From Bryobacterales bacterium (lineage in GTDB: Bacteria > Acidobacteriota > Terriglobia > Bryobacterales > Bryobacteraceae): a DNA stretch of 45,706 nt. The notes below the pieces were generated by a model. That model saw only the letters and a program-made list of their open reading frames with translations. It was not told the DNA's origin and did not search any database. A program made the translations under genes and the position numbers. The DNA lies in the NCBI GenBank assembly GCA_003166475.1, contig PMVV01000188.1, positions 1-45,706 of the forward strand, in the 5' to 3' direction. Shown here one piece after another: positions 1 to 8,416 of this stretch. Position 1 is the stretch's first letter. The number at the start of each line of letters is the position of its first letter.

Positions 1-415
1 GCCTAAACCCGAGGCCGAGTTGACCTACCTCGCCTATGTATCTCCATACGTCAGCGCCAAAAAGAAACTCGCCCGGATCGGTGTCCACCCGAAACTGACT
101 GTAGGCGGGAACGTCGGTCTTGCCGTCCTTTTCAATAGCTAACCTCAGATAAGCCTCGACGCTTGAATATACTTTGAATCGTCTGTCGAACAAGTTCTGC
201 TTCAAGCTTTTCCTTTGCAGTAGTAACTGCGTTAACCCTACGATGAGCGCAACGCCAGCAGCGATCAGCGGTCCAAGCCTCTCAAGACAGTCACGACGTG
301 GCGCTGGTGGCATCTCGACTTTGACCAATATCGGCGGTTGAGCCGGTTGTTGTGCAGAAGGTTGCGACCAGCAGGGAGAACTGAGAACGGTGAGAATCAG
401 AAAGAGTCGTCGCAT
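1..415 (-). CDS. Membrane-anchored protein of unknown function, 3' end outside window
   Basis: The frame is open from an ATG at 415 to the window edge (138 codons, no stop). The first 18 or so residues look like a signal peptide or membrane anchor ending near CWSQ. A proline/glutamine-rich stretch follows, then a hydrophobic helix at about residues 54-68 (LIAAGVALIVGLTQLLL), then a charged region containing LFDRRFKVY. That last motif recurs, to my knowledge, in small bacterial membrane proteins of unknown role. It starts 19 bp after the stop of the upstream gene in the same direction, so the two are probably cotranscribed. It lies in the lower-GC left island. I do not recognise a function. 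Confidence 0.6.
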   Translation of the reverse strand, partial: MRRLFLILTVLSSPCWSQPSAQQPAQPPILVKVEMPPAPRRDCLERLGPLIAAGVALIVGLTQLLLQRKSLKQNLFDRRFKVYSSVEAYLRLAIEKDGKTDVPAYSQFRVDTDPGEFLFGADVWRYIGEVGQLGLGFR

Positions 416-434
416 CGTGAGCTTTCGCCGTCGT

Positions 435-749
435 CTAGCGCGAGATCGCTGCTATCAAGCCCACGATCATTCCGATAATCGTCAGCCAGAAAAAGAAAAC
501 CAGGACGTGCTTGATCGTCCCGAGCGATTCGTCGATGCACTCCAGATGGTTTCGCAGCGCCCGATTCGATTTGTCAATGCTCTCCAGAAGTTTAACGGCT
601 GGCTCGATGGGGACTTCTTCGGAATGGGCCGGATGCCCTGCTTCTGCATCGCTCTTCGGTATCGGCGTAATGGTTTCGGTCTTCGGGTCGTAGTGTAATC
701 CGGTTCTCATCTTTTCTCTCCATGCGACCGATTCCGGGTCGTTCTTCAT
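435..749 (-). CDS. Small tail-anchored membrane protein, unknown function
   Basis: The protein is 104 residues from the ATG at 749, which has a strong ribosome site (GGGAGGGAAG) just upstream. A GTG five codons earlier is possible but has no such site. The N-terminal two thirds is polar, with an amphipathic stretch (VKLLESIDKSNRALRNHLE) that could form a coiled coil. One hydrophobic helix near the C-terminus (VFFFWLTIIGMIVGLIAAI) suggests a tail-anchored inner-membrane protein. It precedes another membrane protein by 19 bp. No known domain was recognised. Confidence 0.65.
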   Translation of the reverse strand: MKNDPESVAWREKMRTGLHYDPKTETITPIPKSDAEAGHPAHSEEVPIEPAVKLLESIDKSNRALRNHLECIDESLGTIKHVLVFFFWLTIIGMIVGLIAAISR

Positions 750-797
750 TGTCTTCCCTCCCACTATCCCTGGCCAATACTCCTAGTCTTGGGTTCC

Positions 798-1709
798 TCA
801 CACGTTGAGTCGATTCGTCAGAGCCGTTAAGAATGGATACAGAAACCAGCCGGAATCCCACTGAACATCGACGGTCAAGTAGCGACCATCTGGAAACTGA
901 CAACTCTGGTTGAATGTGAATACTTTTGGTGCGCCGTGGGATTCACAAATCCCGATGCCATCAAGGTATGGCTGATACCGAATAACATTTCGAAGCGGAA
1001 TTTGTAATGTGCTCTTTTGACCGGCGAAGTAGAAATTCTCCGATGTGATCGCCACCTGACCAGCGTCTAACGGTATCAGGCCGGAAACCTTTTGTGGCTT
1101 GGATTCGCCAAGATGGGCATAAATTCCGTGACCGACTGGCAGGCTGACCCCACCGTAACCTCTGCCAGTCGAAACGGTCTTTTCTTCGGCGTAGACAACA
1201 GTCCGGCCTGTCTGATAGCAGAGCACTTCGCCATGCCGCAAATTGAAGAGCGGCGGGTCCTGCCAAGCTGGTAGAATACTGTTTAACACCTGATGAAGCA
1301 TGTTACTTTGACACAGAGCAATAAATCCAAACCAGCGCTTAGATATTTCCGTTTTGACGCCATATGCTGTCATGATGGCTTCGATGCGGGTGAAGTCGTC
1401 GCCCGATACCGGCGCTTTCCTGGCGACTTGGCCTACGCCTTCATTCAAGCCGTTTTGGATCGCTTCATGGACATACTGTTCTTTGACGTTTCCAATGATC
1501 GGCGGGAGACCAAGCTGAATATCGGCAAGGCTTCCACCGTCCACAATCGTCTTGGTGACAAACGTCTTCACCGTTTCCGCCGTGCTGTTTGCTTTCGCAA
1601 CACAAGCCGGATGAACCGACTGGAAGAATCCAGCTTTCTGATCGCAATATTCACATAAGCCCACAAAAAGGTCTCCGTCCTTATTTGATAACTCCGCAGG
1701 TGACAGCAC
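798..1709 (-). CDS. Hypothetical protein with N-terminal Cys cluster
   Basis: The 303-residue frame opens with GTG at 1709; the next upstream in-frame stop leaves no ATG, so the start is uncertain. Near the N-terminus a CEYC pair followed about 14 residues later by HPAC suggests a small zinc-binding knuckle. The C-terminal half is rich in short beta-like segments (LRNVIRYQPYLDGIGI, DVQWDSGWFLYPFL) reminiscent of PH-like or SHOCT-type folds, but this is only an impression. It is in the same orientation as the neighbouring island genes. I see no catalytic motif and assign no function. Confidence 0.65.
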   Translation of the reverse strand: MLSPAELSNKDGDLFVGLCEYCDQKAGFFQSVHPACVAKANSTAETVKTFVTKTIVDGGSLADIQLGLPPIIGNVKEQYVHEAIQNGLNEGVGQVARKAPVSGDDFTRIEAIMTAYGVKTEISKRWFGFIALCQSNMLHQVLNSILPAWQDPPLFNLRHGEVLCYQTGRTVVYAEEKTVSTGRGYGGVSLPVGHGIYAHLGESKPQKVSGLIPLDAGQVAITSENFYFAGQKSTLQIPLRNVIRYQPYLDGIGICESHGAPKVFTFNQSCQFPDGRYLTVDVQWDSGWFLYPFLTALTNRLNV

Positions 1710-1748
1710 GGCGAGGGCGTGTTTTCTCTTCTCTCTTCCAAATCCTCA

Positions 1749-2087
1749 TTATAGTAATCGCACTTTCAGTTGCTCGATGTACTCGGCGTTTCTAGCAATG
1801 CTGTCTGCGTCCTTCGGCACATCTCGCCCACAGAACCGGCACACAATAGCGTCCAGCTTGATGATTTCAGCGCAGAACGGACATTTGCGTCCCGTGATGA
1901 TGCCGTGGCGAACCGTTGAATCAGACGCCACCGGCGCTTCCATAATACAGGCATGGATCAGGGCTATTGGAAATAGCAAGAATCCGTACAACCAGAAACC
2001 GCCAAAACTGCGGTTCTTAGATGACGCAATCGCTGCCGGTATCAGGGCCAGTATTGCGGCAACAAACAATAGGGATAGATATTCCAT
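1749..2087 (-). CDS. Small membrane protein with C-terminal zinc ribbon
   Basis: The start is the ATG at 2087, preceded by GGAGAA at proper spacing. An ATG 60 nt upstream would add a polar tail without a ribosome site. The 112-residue product has two hydrophobic segments (residues about 3-20 and 31-47). The linker between them (SSKNRSFGGFWLYGFLLFPIALIH) resembles a widespread family of short membrane proteins. A C-terminal zinc ribbon follows, with CPFC and CRFC pairs 12 residues apart. Such ribbon-tailed membrane proteins are common but functionally undefined. It is transcribed away from the secreted-protein gene at 2383. Confidence 0.75.
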   Translation of the reverse strand: MEYLSLLFVAAILALIPAAIASSKNRSFGGFWLYGFLLFPIALIHACIMEAPVASDSTVRHGIITGRKCPFCAEIIKLDAIVCRFCGRDVPKDADSIARNAEYIEQLKVRLL

Positions 2088-2130
2088 ACGTTTCTCCGCT
2101 TCGGATGTTGCACGCCAGTGAAACCTCCGG

Positions 2131-2148
2131 TGTTCATTATCGTACATT
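2131..2148 (-). promoter_or_regulatory. Candidate promoter element shared with 3581-3598
   Basis: Read on the minus strand this 18-mer contains AATGTACGATAAT, about 44 nt before the start at 2087. A closely similar 18-mer (15 of 18 identical) lies upstream of the minus-strand gene starting at 3491. GATAAT can serve as a -10 element. No convincing -35 was found, so an activator-dependent promoter or shared regulator site is possible. Confidence 0.35.
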
Positions 2149-2334
2149 TGAGTCCTAAATGGAAGGGCGGTGTCGAAGCGGCAGGTCGCTGCGCTCTGGC
2201 GGCCCCTGGTGGATTTGGTTCGAATCGGGCCGAGGTCTCGCTCCGGGCGGCTGGTTGCGGGCGGGCCGAGGGAACGGCAAGATTCATGCGAAGGTAGTCA
2301 AACAGACTCGCAAGAAACGTCCGGTATTTAAGGA

Positions 2335-2363
2335 TTGACTGGAACAGAACCGGTTGTTAATGT
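2335..2363 (+). promoter_or_regulatory. Sigma-70-like promoter for 2383 gene
   Basis: TTGACT (2335-2340), a 17-bp spacer and TAATGT (2358-2363) precede the gene at 2383 by 19 bp. A purine-rich ribosome site, GAGGATGGAG, lies between. Confidence 0.4.
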
Positions 2364-2382
2364 GTGAGGATGGAGTGTTTTC

Positions 2383-2859
2383 ATGAAACCGATTGCTGTG
2401 AGCCTCATATATTCGGCGGCGCTAATGGCCCAGGTAGCAGGACCGCCGAAACCTGAATCCGCCGCCCATGCGTTTGCTAGAAAGAAGTTCGAAGCCGTCA
2501 CATCTGTCCACGAGTTGTTAGCCAAGGTTGCCCCGTGTCTCACAACGCACCCAAACGCCAAGCCGTGCCGGTATGGACCGAACAACCCCGAATTAACAGT
2601 CATCATTGCGGAGCTTTGCAAGTCTTTTTACGGAAGCCCTACGTGCGATAGACAGCAACTGCTGATCGATGTCCTGAAGGCAGACATAGAGACGCTTAAC
2701 CAGATGCAGCCTTTACTGGCGAACATAAAACACGCCGATGATTGCGTTCGCATTTATCGAACCACGATTGATAAGAAGGTCTCGGAGTTAACGGGGCGTG
2801 ATACGGAGGACATCCAAATGTGCAAATCCGGCGAACAATACCCACCACAAACTAAGTGA
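2383..2859 (+). CDS. Secreted cysteine-containing hypothetical protein
   Basis: This is a 158-residue protein with a short signal peptide (MKPIAVSLIYSAALMAQVAG). The mature part is mostly helical-looking and has six cysteines (including APCLTT, KPCRYG, ELCKSF, PTCDRQ, DDCVRI, QMCKSG), consistent with disulfide bonding outside the cytoplasm. The ATG has a good GAGGATGGAG ribosome site 8 nt upstream. It is the only rightward gene in the first 3.5 kb and stands alone. Function unknown. Confidence 0.7.
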   Translation: MKPIAVSLIYSAALMAQVAGPPKPESAAHAFARKKFEAVTSVHELLAKVAPCLTTHPNAKPCRYGPNNPELTVIIAELCKSFYGSPTCDRQQLLIDVLKADIETLNQMQPLLANIKHADDCVRIYRTTIDKKVSELTGRDTEDIQMCKSGEQYPPQTK

Positions 2860-2886
2860 ACACTTTGAAAATCGAAGTTCGAAAGC

Positions 2887-3124
2887 CTAACGCCTCAAGA
2901 GTGCATACAACAAGAGCGGCAAGAAGACGAACAGTATCCACAAATGCTTAACGATGCGGCCTGCAATGTATCTGGCGTCTGCCGAGATTTCCGTTCGTGG
3001 ATCGAAAGGGGTGTCCTGTAATGGCTTGCAGTCGTTCGGATAGGCGTTGTTCCTTTGCTGTCGTCGCTTTCTGATGTTCGGCCAACAAAAGTAAGCCGAC
3101 CGACAGCCCAGGTCGCCGGTTCAT
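2887..3124 (-). pseudogene. Possible frameshifted small membrane protein
   Basis: An ATG at 3124 opens a plausible N-terminus (MNRRPGLSVGLLLLAEHQKA) that runs into a stop at 2948. A second frame carries a protein-like C-terminus that includes ADARYIAGRIVKHLWILF followed by a hydrophobic helix, and ends at 2887. That second frame contains no usable start codon. The simplest reading is one short gene with a frameshift between about 3050 and 2990, similar in plan to other small helix-tailed proteins in this island. It could instead be a genuine 58-residue gene overlapping nothing. Weakly supported. Confidence 0.3.
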
Positions 3125-3254
3125 CTCTCAAACCCCGACCGGCCCTTCCCACAGAAGATGCAGCCGCACCGGCCACCCAACGAACGCCATCACGGGCAAC
3201 GAAGCGCCAGCAATCGCCCGACCCCGCAGCGCCGTCAAGGCTCGTGGTTGCCGG

Positions 3255-3491
3255 TTACGGGTCAAGTTTGATGTACTCGATGTGGTCGTTCAGGAATTGT
3301 GCGATCTGCTCTGCCTGTGCCTGTGTAGTTCCGGGTCTCAAATCGAAGCCGATGGACCCATTGCGTAGTGCCTTGATCTGGTCGCCCTGTTCAAGCGGGT
3401 CCGTCGTGATCCAAGGTGTTCTGTCAGCATAATTAGTGACTCTAAACTGGTGGCGACCACGTTGGATTTCGCTGTCGGTGGAGTTTTCCAT
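3255..3491 (-). CDS. Small hypothetical protein
   Basis: This is a 78-residue acidic/polar protein with no signal or membrane segment. It contains a coherent stretch (WITTDPLEQGDQIKALRNGS, then IGFDLRPGTTQAQAEQIAQF) typical of a compact alpha/beta fold. An AAGAGAGG ribosome site lies about 12 nt before the ATG. The shared AATGTA-GATAAT element lies about 90 nt upstream. Function unknown. Confidence 0.65.
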   Translation of the reverse strand: MENSTDSEIQRGRHQFRVTNYADRTPWITTDPLEQGDQIKALRNGSIGFDLRPGTTQAQAEQIAQFLNDHIEYIKLDP

Positions 3492-3580
3492 ATTTGGTTA
3501 GCCTCTCTTGAATTGCGCTCTGGTCGTGGTTGGCGGGTCCTTGCCAGCCGGTTCTAACGAATCTTCTGGAAAGGTGCCCG

Positions 3581-3598
3581 TGTCTATTATCCTACATT
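3581..3598 (-). promoter_or_regulatory. Second copy of AATGTA-GATAAT element
   Basis: On the minus strand it reads AATGTAGGATAAT followed by nnACAC, as at 2131-2148 (15 of 18 bases identical). It lies upstream of the gene starting at 3491. Two copies in matching positions argue for a shared promoter or operator within the left island. Confidence 0.35.
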
Positions 3599-3669
3599 CG
3601 GAGCCGCCGCTTTTGAGATCGGACAGTAAAACCTGAATAAGCTACAGTTGGCTTCACCATCGCACTCGG

Positions 3670-3698
3670 TTGCTCTCTTTGCTTAAGGGTGGTAAAAT
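3670..3698 (+). promoter_or_regulatory. Promoter giving an almost leaderless mRNA
   Basis: TTGCTC (3670-3675), a 17-bp spacer and TAAAAT (3693-3698). The ATG at 3708 lies only 10 nt after the -10 hexamer, so transcription would start within a few bases of the start codon. Confidence 0.45.
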
Positions 3699-3707
3699 CC
3701 GCCGCAT

Positions 3708-4325
3708 ATGGACCCAAACACCGCTCAAACGATTCAGGCGTCCTGTTCGCTTGCTGTTACTGTCCTAACGCTTATTACGGCTGTGGCGTTGATCTGGTAC
3801 ACCATTGAGACTTCCAGGTTGCGGAGGGCGACACAGGAACAGGTTGAGAAGGCTGGCCTGTTGTTGCAAGAAGCTCACACTCAGAATGAACACTCAATCC
3901 AGCCAATCGTCACGCTTGAACGTGCTAACGATCTTCACATCTTAGAAAAGACCGCCAACATGGCGGCCACCCAGATAGTGATTCGCAATCTCGGCTTGGG
4001 AGCGGCTTTCAACATAAACGTTGAACCCCTGCGTGGTCCCAACACGACAATTCGATTTGTTGTGCCCACGATGTCACTAGCGGCGGGACAACGGGAACCA
4101 ATTTCGCTTGTGTATACGGAAGACGGCAGGCCGGTGGTGGGCGGCGCTTATGAGCTTATCCAACGTATGTTCCACAGCAATCAGTTGGACGAAGGTGCTC
4201 GAAGCATCGTGCGCTATGCCGATGTGACTGGTAAGCGATACCGGACGATTATAATATATCACTACGACAGACAGTCACGAGAGACCACGCCGAGATTTGA
4301 AAACAGGGAACCAGACATTTCGTGA
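3708..4325 (+). CDS. Single-pass membrane protein, unknown function
   Basis: This is a 205-residue protein. A hydrophobic helix at about residues 12-31 (SLAVTVLTLITAVALIWYTI) is followed by a basic/amphipathic coiled-coil-like stretch (SRLRRATQEQVEKAGLLLQE). A beta-rich C-terminal domain of about 120 residues comes next. This plan, an anchor, a short coil and an Ig-like or similar domain, is common in bacterial proteins of unknown role. The start is only about 10 nt after a -10-like TAAAAT, so translation may be leaderless. There are no catalytic motifs. Confidence 0.75.
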   Translation: MDPNTAQTIQASCSLAVTVLTLITAVALIWYTIETSRLRRATQEQVEKAGLLLQEAHTQNEHSIQPIVTLERANDLHILEKTANMAATQIVIRNLGLGAAFNINVEPLRGPNTTIRFVVPTMSLAAGQREPISLVYTEDGRPVVGGAYELIQRMFHSNQLDEGARSIVRYADVTGKRYRTIIIYHYDRQSRETTPRFENREPDIS

Positions 4326-4409
4326 TCGGAGCCACCTTCGCAACCCGGTTCTCGGGTCTGGTAATCTCAAAGCGGTGGGATTCACCAAAATTCATTGCGG
4401 GAGATCAGA

Positions 4410-4763
4410 ATGTCTTTGAGCGACGGTTGGCAATTGTTCAACTTAGCGTTGTCCGGTGCCATTTCAGGTGAGGACTCGCTTCAAGAGCGGCTGGCGGAAT
4501 CATATACTTACCATCTCCAACACGTTAGCAGTAAAGACGTTACCGAGAAGGTGTGGACCCAACTTGAGGAATTGAAACAAGTGGTGAACGCAAAGGCAGC
4601 AGTTGGGAGCGAAGGGCGCATCCTGGCGTCCACATCCGCCATGAGTGGCGAGGAGGCGGCGAAATGGCTGAAGAAGATTGCCTCCATGTCCAGCGATGTG
4701 GCCCAGGCCTACGGCGTTGAGAAGTACCTTGAGGAGTCCCACCAAGCAGGGGCGCGCGAATAA
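4410..4763 (+). CDS. Small soluble hypothetical protein at island edge
   Basis: The ATG at 4410 is preceded by GCGGGAGA, so it is preferred over an in-frame ATG at 4395. The 117-residue product is helical and polar (LQERLAESYTYHLQHVSS, EEAAKWLKKIASMSSDVAQA) with no membrane segment. The stop codon TAA lies inside AATAAT, which is also read as Asn-Asn by the decayed permease that begins here. The last few residues (AGARE) may therefore come from the junction rather than from the original gene. It is the rightmost gene of the lower-GC island. Confidence 0.65.
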   Translation: MSLSDGWQLFNLALSGAISGEDSLQERLAESYTYHLQHVSSKDVTEKVWTQLEELKQVVNAKAAVGSEGRILASTSAMSGEEAAKWLKKIASMSSDVAQAYGVEKYLEESHQAGARE

Positions 4764-6033
4764 TGCCTCCTGGCCCATGTTCCGCGACTGGCAGGAACAG
4801 ACCCGCGTCTTCGAGCGACTGGCCGCATACAGAGACGATTCGGCGAATCTCACCGGCAGCGGCGAACCGTTGCGCGTGCGCGCCGCCGGCATCTCGCCGG
4901 AGATGTTTTCCATGCTCGGCATTTCACCTTTGGTTGGCGCGCTGGATTCCAGGACGCAGACCGTGGCGCTCAGCTACGGGTTCTGGATGCAGCGTTTCGG
5001 CGGCGACCGTCAGGCGCTGGGCCGCACGCTGATTCTCGATGGCCAGCCCTACACCCTGGCCGGCGTTCTTCCCAAGGACTTCCGCTTCCCGATTCAATAC
5101 AGCATGATGGAGGAGCCGGAGCTTTACCTCCCGCTGGTTCCCAACCCGGACCGCGGCTGGCATTACCTGCGTGTTATCGGGAGGCTCAAACCCGGCGTAA
5201 CCGTGGCGCAGGCGAGGACGGATATGGATCTGATCTCCGCCGCCATTGGGCGGTCCGATCCCAAACTGAATCGCGGAGAAGGGGCCATGGTCATTCCGCT
5301 CTCCAAAGATATGTCCGCCGGCGGCGAGACGCTGGCGGCCTTCGGCGTCGCTGTCGTTTTTGTGCTGCTCATCGCCTGCGCCAACGTGTCGAATCTGCTG
5401 TTGAGCCAGGCCGTGCGGCGCCAGCGGGAAATCGCCATCCGTTCGGCGCTGGGCGCCAGCCGCGGGCGCCTTTTGAAGCAATTCCTGGTGGAAAGCCTGG
5501 TGCTTTCGATCCTTGGCGGAGCGCTCAGCGTCTTGCTGGCGGTGTGGGCGATGCCGCTCCTGGTAAGGACGGTGCCGGTACACACGGCGTTCAGCACACG
5601 CCTCGCCATGGGCGGTCTCGGGTTGAACTGGACTGTCTTGGGCTTCGCGGCGGCGCTGTCGGTCGCGACCGCCGTGCTATTTGGCATGCTCCCGGCATGG
5701 CGGGCGTCGCGCGCCAATGTAGCCGCCCGTTTTCTAGGCAGCCGAAGCGGGCAGGGAGAGCGGGTCCGGGGCATCCTGATTGCGGCCGAGGTGGCGCTGT
5801 CGCTAATGTTGTTGGCGGGCGCCGGGCTGCTGATGAAGAGCTTCATCCAGCTACTCTCGGTCGATCCCGGATTCAACACTCGCGGGCTGCTCACGATCGA
5901 CATCGAACTGCCCGAAAACAAGTACGCAGAGGTTGCACCAAGGGCCGAGTTCGTTCGGAATGTGCTGGCCCGGCTGGAAAACGTGCCGGGAGTCAGTGCC
6001 GCGGCGGCCATCAATGTCATGCCCATGACCAAG
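4758..6033 (+). pseudogene. ADOP-type MacB/FtsX permease, truncated at both ends
   Basis: The frame carries the middle of an orphan ABC permease of the kind expanded in Acidobacteria (ADOP family, normally about 800 residues or more). The MacB periplasmic core starts abruptly at NNASWPMFRDWQEQTRVFER. The first FtsX domain follows, with GVAVVFVLLIACANVSNLLL and REIAIRSALGASRGRLLKQF. The N-terminal membrane helix and about 70 residues are missing, replaced by the island gene ending at 4763. The C-terminal half is missing after INVMPMTKN, where unrelated sequence runs to a stop at 6081. A related C-terminal half lies inverted at 14027-14846, and the two share about 85 bp of near-identical sequence. 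Any protein made would be non-functional. Confidence 0.8.
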
Positions 6034-6193
6034 AACAGCCCGCATCGTTTGACTCTATTATCGCCAATCCGCGCGTGCTAGGCTGGGCTTGTAGCAATCG
6101 CACGAAACGCTATTCACCGAACTCCGGGTTCGCGGCTTGCGTCTATCTGCTGGTATGGCGCTAGCGCTCCCCAAAGCGCATAAGGACCGGGGC

Positions 6194-6683
6194 ATGGAAG
6201 GCATGGTCGCGAAGCGGTACGCGGCCAACACCGGCAAGTCCTTCGATGAATTCACCAGGCTTGCCCAGCGAATCGAGGTCCAGCTACCGCGTGGCAGCGC
6301 GGTGCTGGAGGTTGCGCCTGGACCGGGTTATTTCTGCATCGAGCTGGCGAAACTCGGCCCGCACTCGATTACCGGACTCGACATCAGCCACACCTTCGTC
6401 GAATTGGCGGCGAAGAAAGCCGCCGAAGTTGGCGTGCACGTCGACTTCCGGCAGGGCACCGCTTCCCAAATGCCCTTCGGAAACGATGTCTTCGACTTCC
6501 TCGCAAGCCGGCCGACCGCCGCCTGATCTCACCATCGACCTCAGGCGCGACGCTTCGCCCGAATCGATCAATCGTCACGTGGACGGCATGGGCTTGAGCG
6601 CCGTCAATAGGCTCCTGACAAAGCTCGCGTTCCGGACCGGGCTTCGAGATTTCAATGACGAAATCAGGACCACCAACCACTAG
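6194..6683 (+). pseudogene. Class I SAM-dependent methyltransferase with internal deletion
   Basis: From the ATG at 6194 the frame encodes a typical Rossmann methyltransferase start: MVAKRYAANTGKSFDEF, then motif I VLEVAPGPGYFCIELAKLG and TGLDISHTFVE, and then QGTASQMPFGNDVFDF. At about 6505 the frame breaks. The homologous continuation (LTIDLRRDASPESINRHVDG, then MGLSAVNRLLTKLAFR) resumes in another frame. The segment between, normally about 40 residues holding motifs V-VI, is absent. The C-terminus is cut at 6669, where an ACCACCAACCAC-type repeat begins. This is a deletion plus frameshift. Confidence 0.75.
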
Positions 6684-6718
6684 CCACTAACCACCAGCCA
6701 CGGCGGCCAAAGGCCGCC
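6669..6718 (+). repeat. ACCACCAGCCACGGCG hairpin repeat, copy 1
   Basis: An A/C-rich tract (ACCACCAACCAC, then AACCACCAGCCACGGCG) ends in a perfect hairpin GGCGGCC-AAA-GGCCGCC (6702-6718). A sister copy lies at 42927-42964 with a different but still paired stem. The hairpin abuts the stop codon of the convergent gene at 6719 and could act at its 3' end. The tract replaces the 3' end of the methyltransferase remnant. Confidence 0.7.
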
Positions 6719-8416
6719 TTATTTCCGCGGCCCCGCCTTTGTCACAATCCCCGCCGTCTCGTCGATCGTCAGAAACTGATTCGCCGCCATCCCTCCCAGC
6801 TTCTGCTTCTCTCCGCTGGGCCACTCAATCTCGATCGAATCCACTGCCGTGTCGCCACCCAGCCCGAACGTCAGCGCCAGGTCGCTTTGCGAGCAGTAGC
6901 TCGACCCGCTGCGCACCATGTTCCATTGCTTGCCCGACTTACTAATAACCCGCACCACCGCTCCGATCCCGTCGCGATTCGACTTGCGCCCCACCAGCCG
7001 CATCGAAATCCAGTGATTCCGGTTGCCGCCATCGTTACGGAACAAATACGCCGGGCCGTCGTTGGTCGTCACCAAGATATCCAGATCGCCGTCGTGGTCG
7101 TAGTCGGCGTAGGCCGCGCCGCGCGCCACCACCGGCCGGTTGAACGCCGCGCCCATCTGCGTCGTCACGTTCTCGAACTGCCGCCTGCCGAGATTGTGAA
7201 ACAGCAGCGGGGCTTCCTTGTATTGCACCTTGGGCTGCACGCGGCCGATCTCCTCTTCGATGTGGCCATTGGCCGCGAAAATATCGGGGTAGCCGTCCAG
7301 GTCGTAATCGAAGAAGAACGCGCCAAAAGTCAGCGTCAGCAGGCTCGCGCGGCCCACCGTCGAAGAAGGCGCTTCGTCTACAAACAGACCCGTTCCTTCG
7401 TTGTGGTACAACCCCAGCATCTGGTTGGAGAAGTTGCCCACCAGCAGGTCCGGCCGTCCGGAGCGGTCGTAATCGGCGGCGTCCACGCCCATCGCGCCGC
7501 GCGCCACGCCGTCCTCGCCAAATGCCACGCCTGCCGGCACGGCTTCGTCGGTAAACGTGCCGTTGCGATTGTTGCGGTACAGTTTGTTCGGCTGCGTATC
7601 GTTGGTGACGAATAAGTCCGGCCAGCCGTCGCCGTTATAATCCAGCACCGCGACGCCCAGCGACTTACTCGTGGGCTCGGCCACGCCCGCCTTCCGACTG
7701 ACATCCTCGAACTTGCCGTTCCCTAAGTTGTGATACAGTTTGGACGATGTCCCCTTATAGGACTCCGGCGTGCAATACGACTTAGTCGCTCCATCGAGCG
7801 AACACCACAGGTCGCCTTTCGCGGTCCACTGCACATAGTTGGCGACGAACAGATCCAGCTTGCCGTCGCGATCGTAATCCACCCATGCGGCGCTGGTGCC
7901 GAAGCTGGCGTTATCGATCCCGGACGCCTTGGTCACGTCGCGGAACTTGCCGTGGCCTTCGTTATGGAACAGGTGGTCGCCTTCCAGCGCCGTGATGTAG
8001 ACGTCGTCGCGTCCGTCGTTATCGTAATCGCCGATGGCCACGCCGATGCCGTACATCTCCACATCCAGGCCGCTGCCCGCGGTGATGTTGGTGAATGTGC
8101 CGTCGTGGTTATTGCGATAGAGCGCCGGCAGCGACTTGCGCCCGCGCGGCGTCCAATCCCGGCTGTTGATCAGGAGGACATCGGCCCAACCGTCGCCATC
8201 CGCGTCGAACCACGCCACGCCCGAGCCCAGCGTTTCCGGAAGGAATTTCTGGCCGGCGCGCCCGCTGTTATGCACGAATTTGATGCCGGCTTGGGCGGTC
8301 ACATCCGTGAAGGTAACGGGCGCGGGAGCCACGATGCCCGAACCAGCCATGCTGGATAGCGCCGCCACCCAGACCACCACCAATACGCCGCCAAGCCCCG
8401 CGAAGAGCCGCTTCAT
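6719..8416 (-). CDS. CRTAC1 family protein (FG-GAP/VCBS propeller with ASPIC/UnbV domain)
   Basis: This is a 565-residue exported protein. The signal peptide (about residues 1-27) is followed by repeated FG-GAP/VCBS blades with calcium-binding-like DxDGDGxxD motifs (DADGDGWADV, DYDNDGRDDV, DYDRDGKLDL, DYNGDGWPDL, DYDLDGYPDI, DYDHDGDLDI). An ASPIC/UnbV domain comes at the C-terminus (GIGAVVRVISKSGKQW and ALTFGLG). The fold is an extracytoplasmic beta-propeller; the enzymatic role, if any, is unknown. Its ATG overlaps the stop of the multihaem gene by 4 bp (8413-8416), so the two are translationally coupled and probably act together at the cell envelope. Confidence 0.9.
   Translation of the reverse strand: MKRLFAGLGGVLVVVWVAALSSMAGSGIVAPAPVTFTDVTAQAGIKFVHNSGRAGQKFLPETLGSGVAWFDADGDGWADVLLINSRDWTPRGRKSLPALYRNNHDGTFTNITAGSGLDVEMYGIGVAIGDYDNDGRDDVYITALEGDHLFHNEGHGKFRDVTKASGIDNASFGTSAAWVDYDRDGKLDLFVANYVQWTAKGDLWCSLDGATKSYCTPESYKGTSSKLYHNLGNGKFEDVSRKAGVAEPTSKSLGVAVLDYNGDGWPDLFVTNDTQPNKLYRNNRNGTFTDEAVPAGVAFGEDGVARGAMGVDAADYDRSGRPDLLVGNFSNQMLGLYHNEGTGLFVDEAPSSTVGRASLLTLTFGAFFFDYDLDGYPDIFAANGHIEEEIGRVQPKVQYKEAPLLFHNLGRRQFENVTTQMGAAFNRPVVARGAAYADYDHDGDLDILVTTNDGPAYLFRNDGGNRNHWISMRLVGRKSNRDGIGAVVRVISKSGKQWNMVRSGSSYCSQSDLALTFGLGGDTAVDSIEIEWPSGEKQKLGGMAANQFLTIDETAGIVTKAGPRK

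Noticed and set aside
6702-6718. Classical intrinsic terminator after the CRTAC1 gene
   Set aside because: The stem is strong but no T-run follows on the relevant strand, so it is listed as a repeat.
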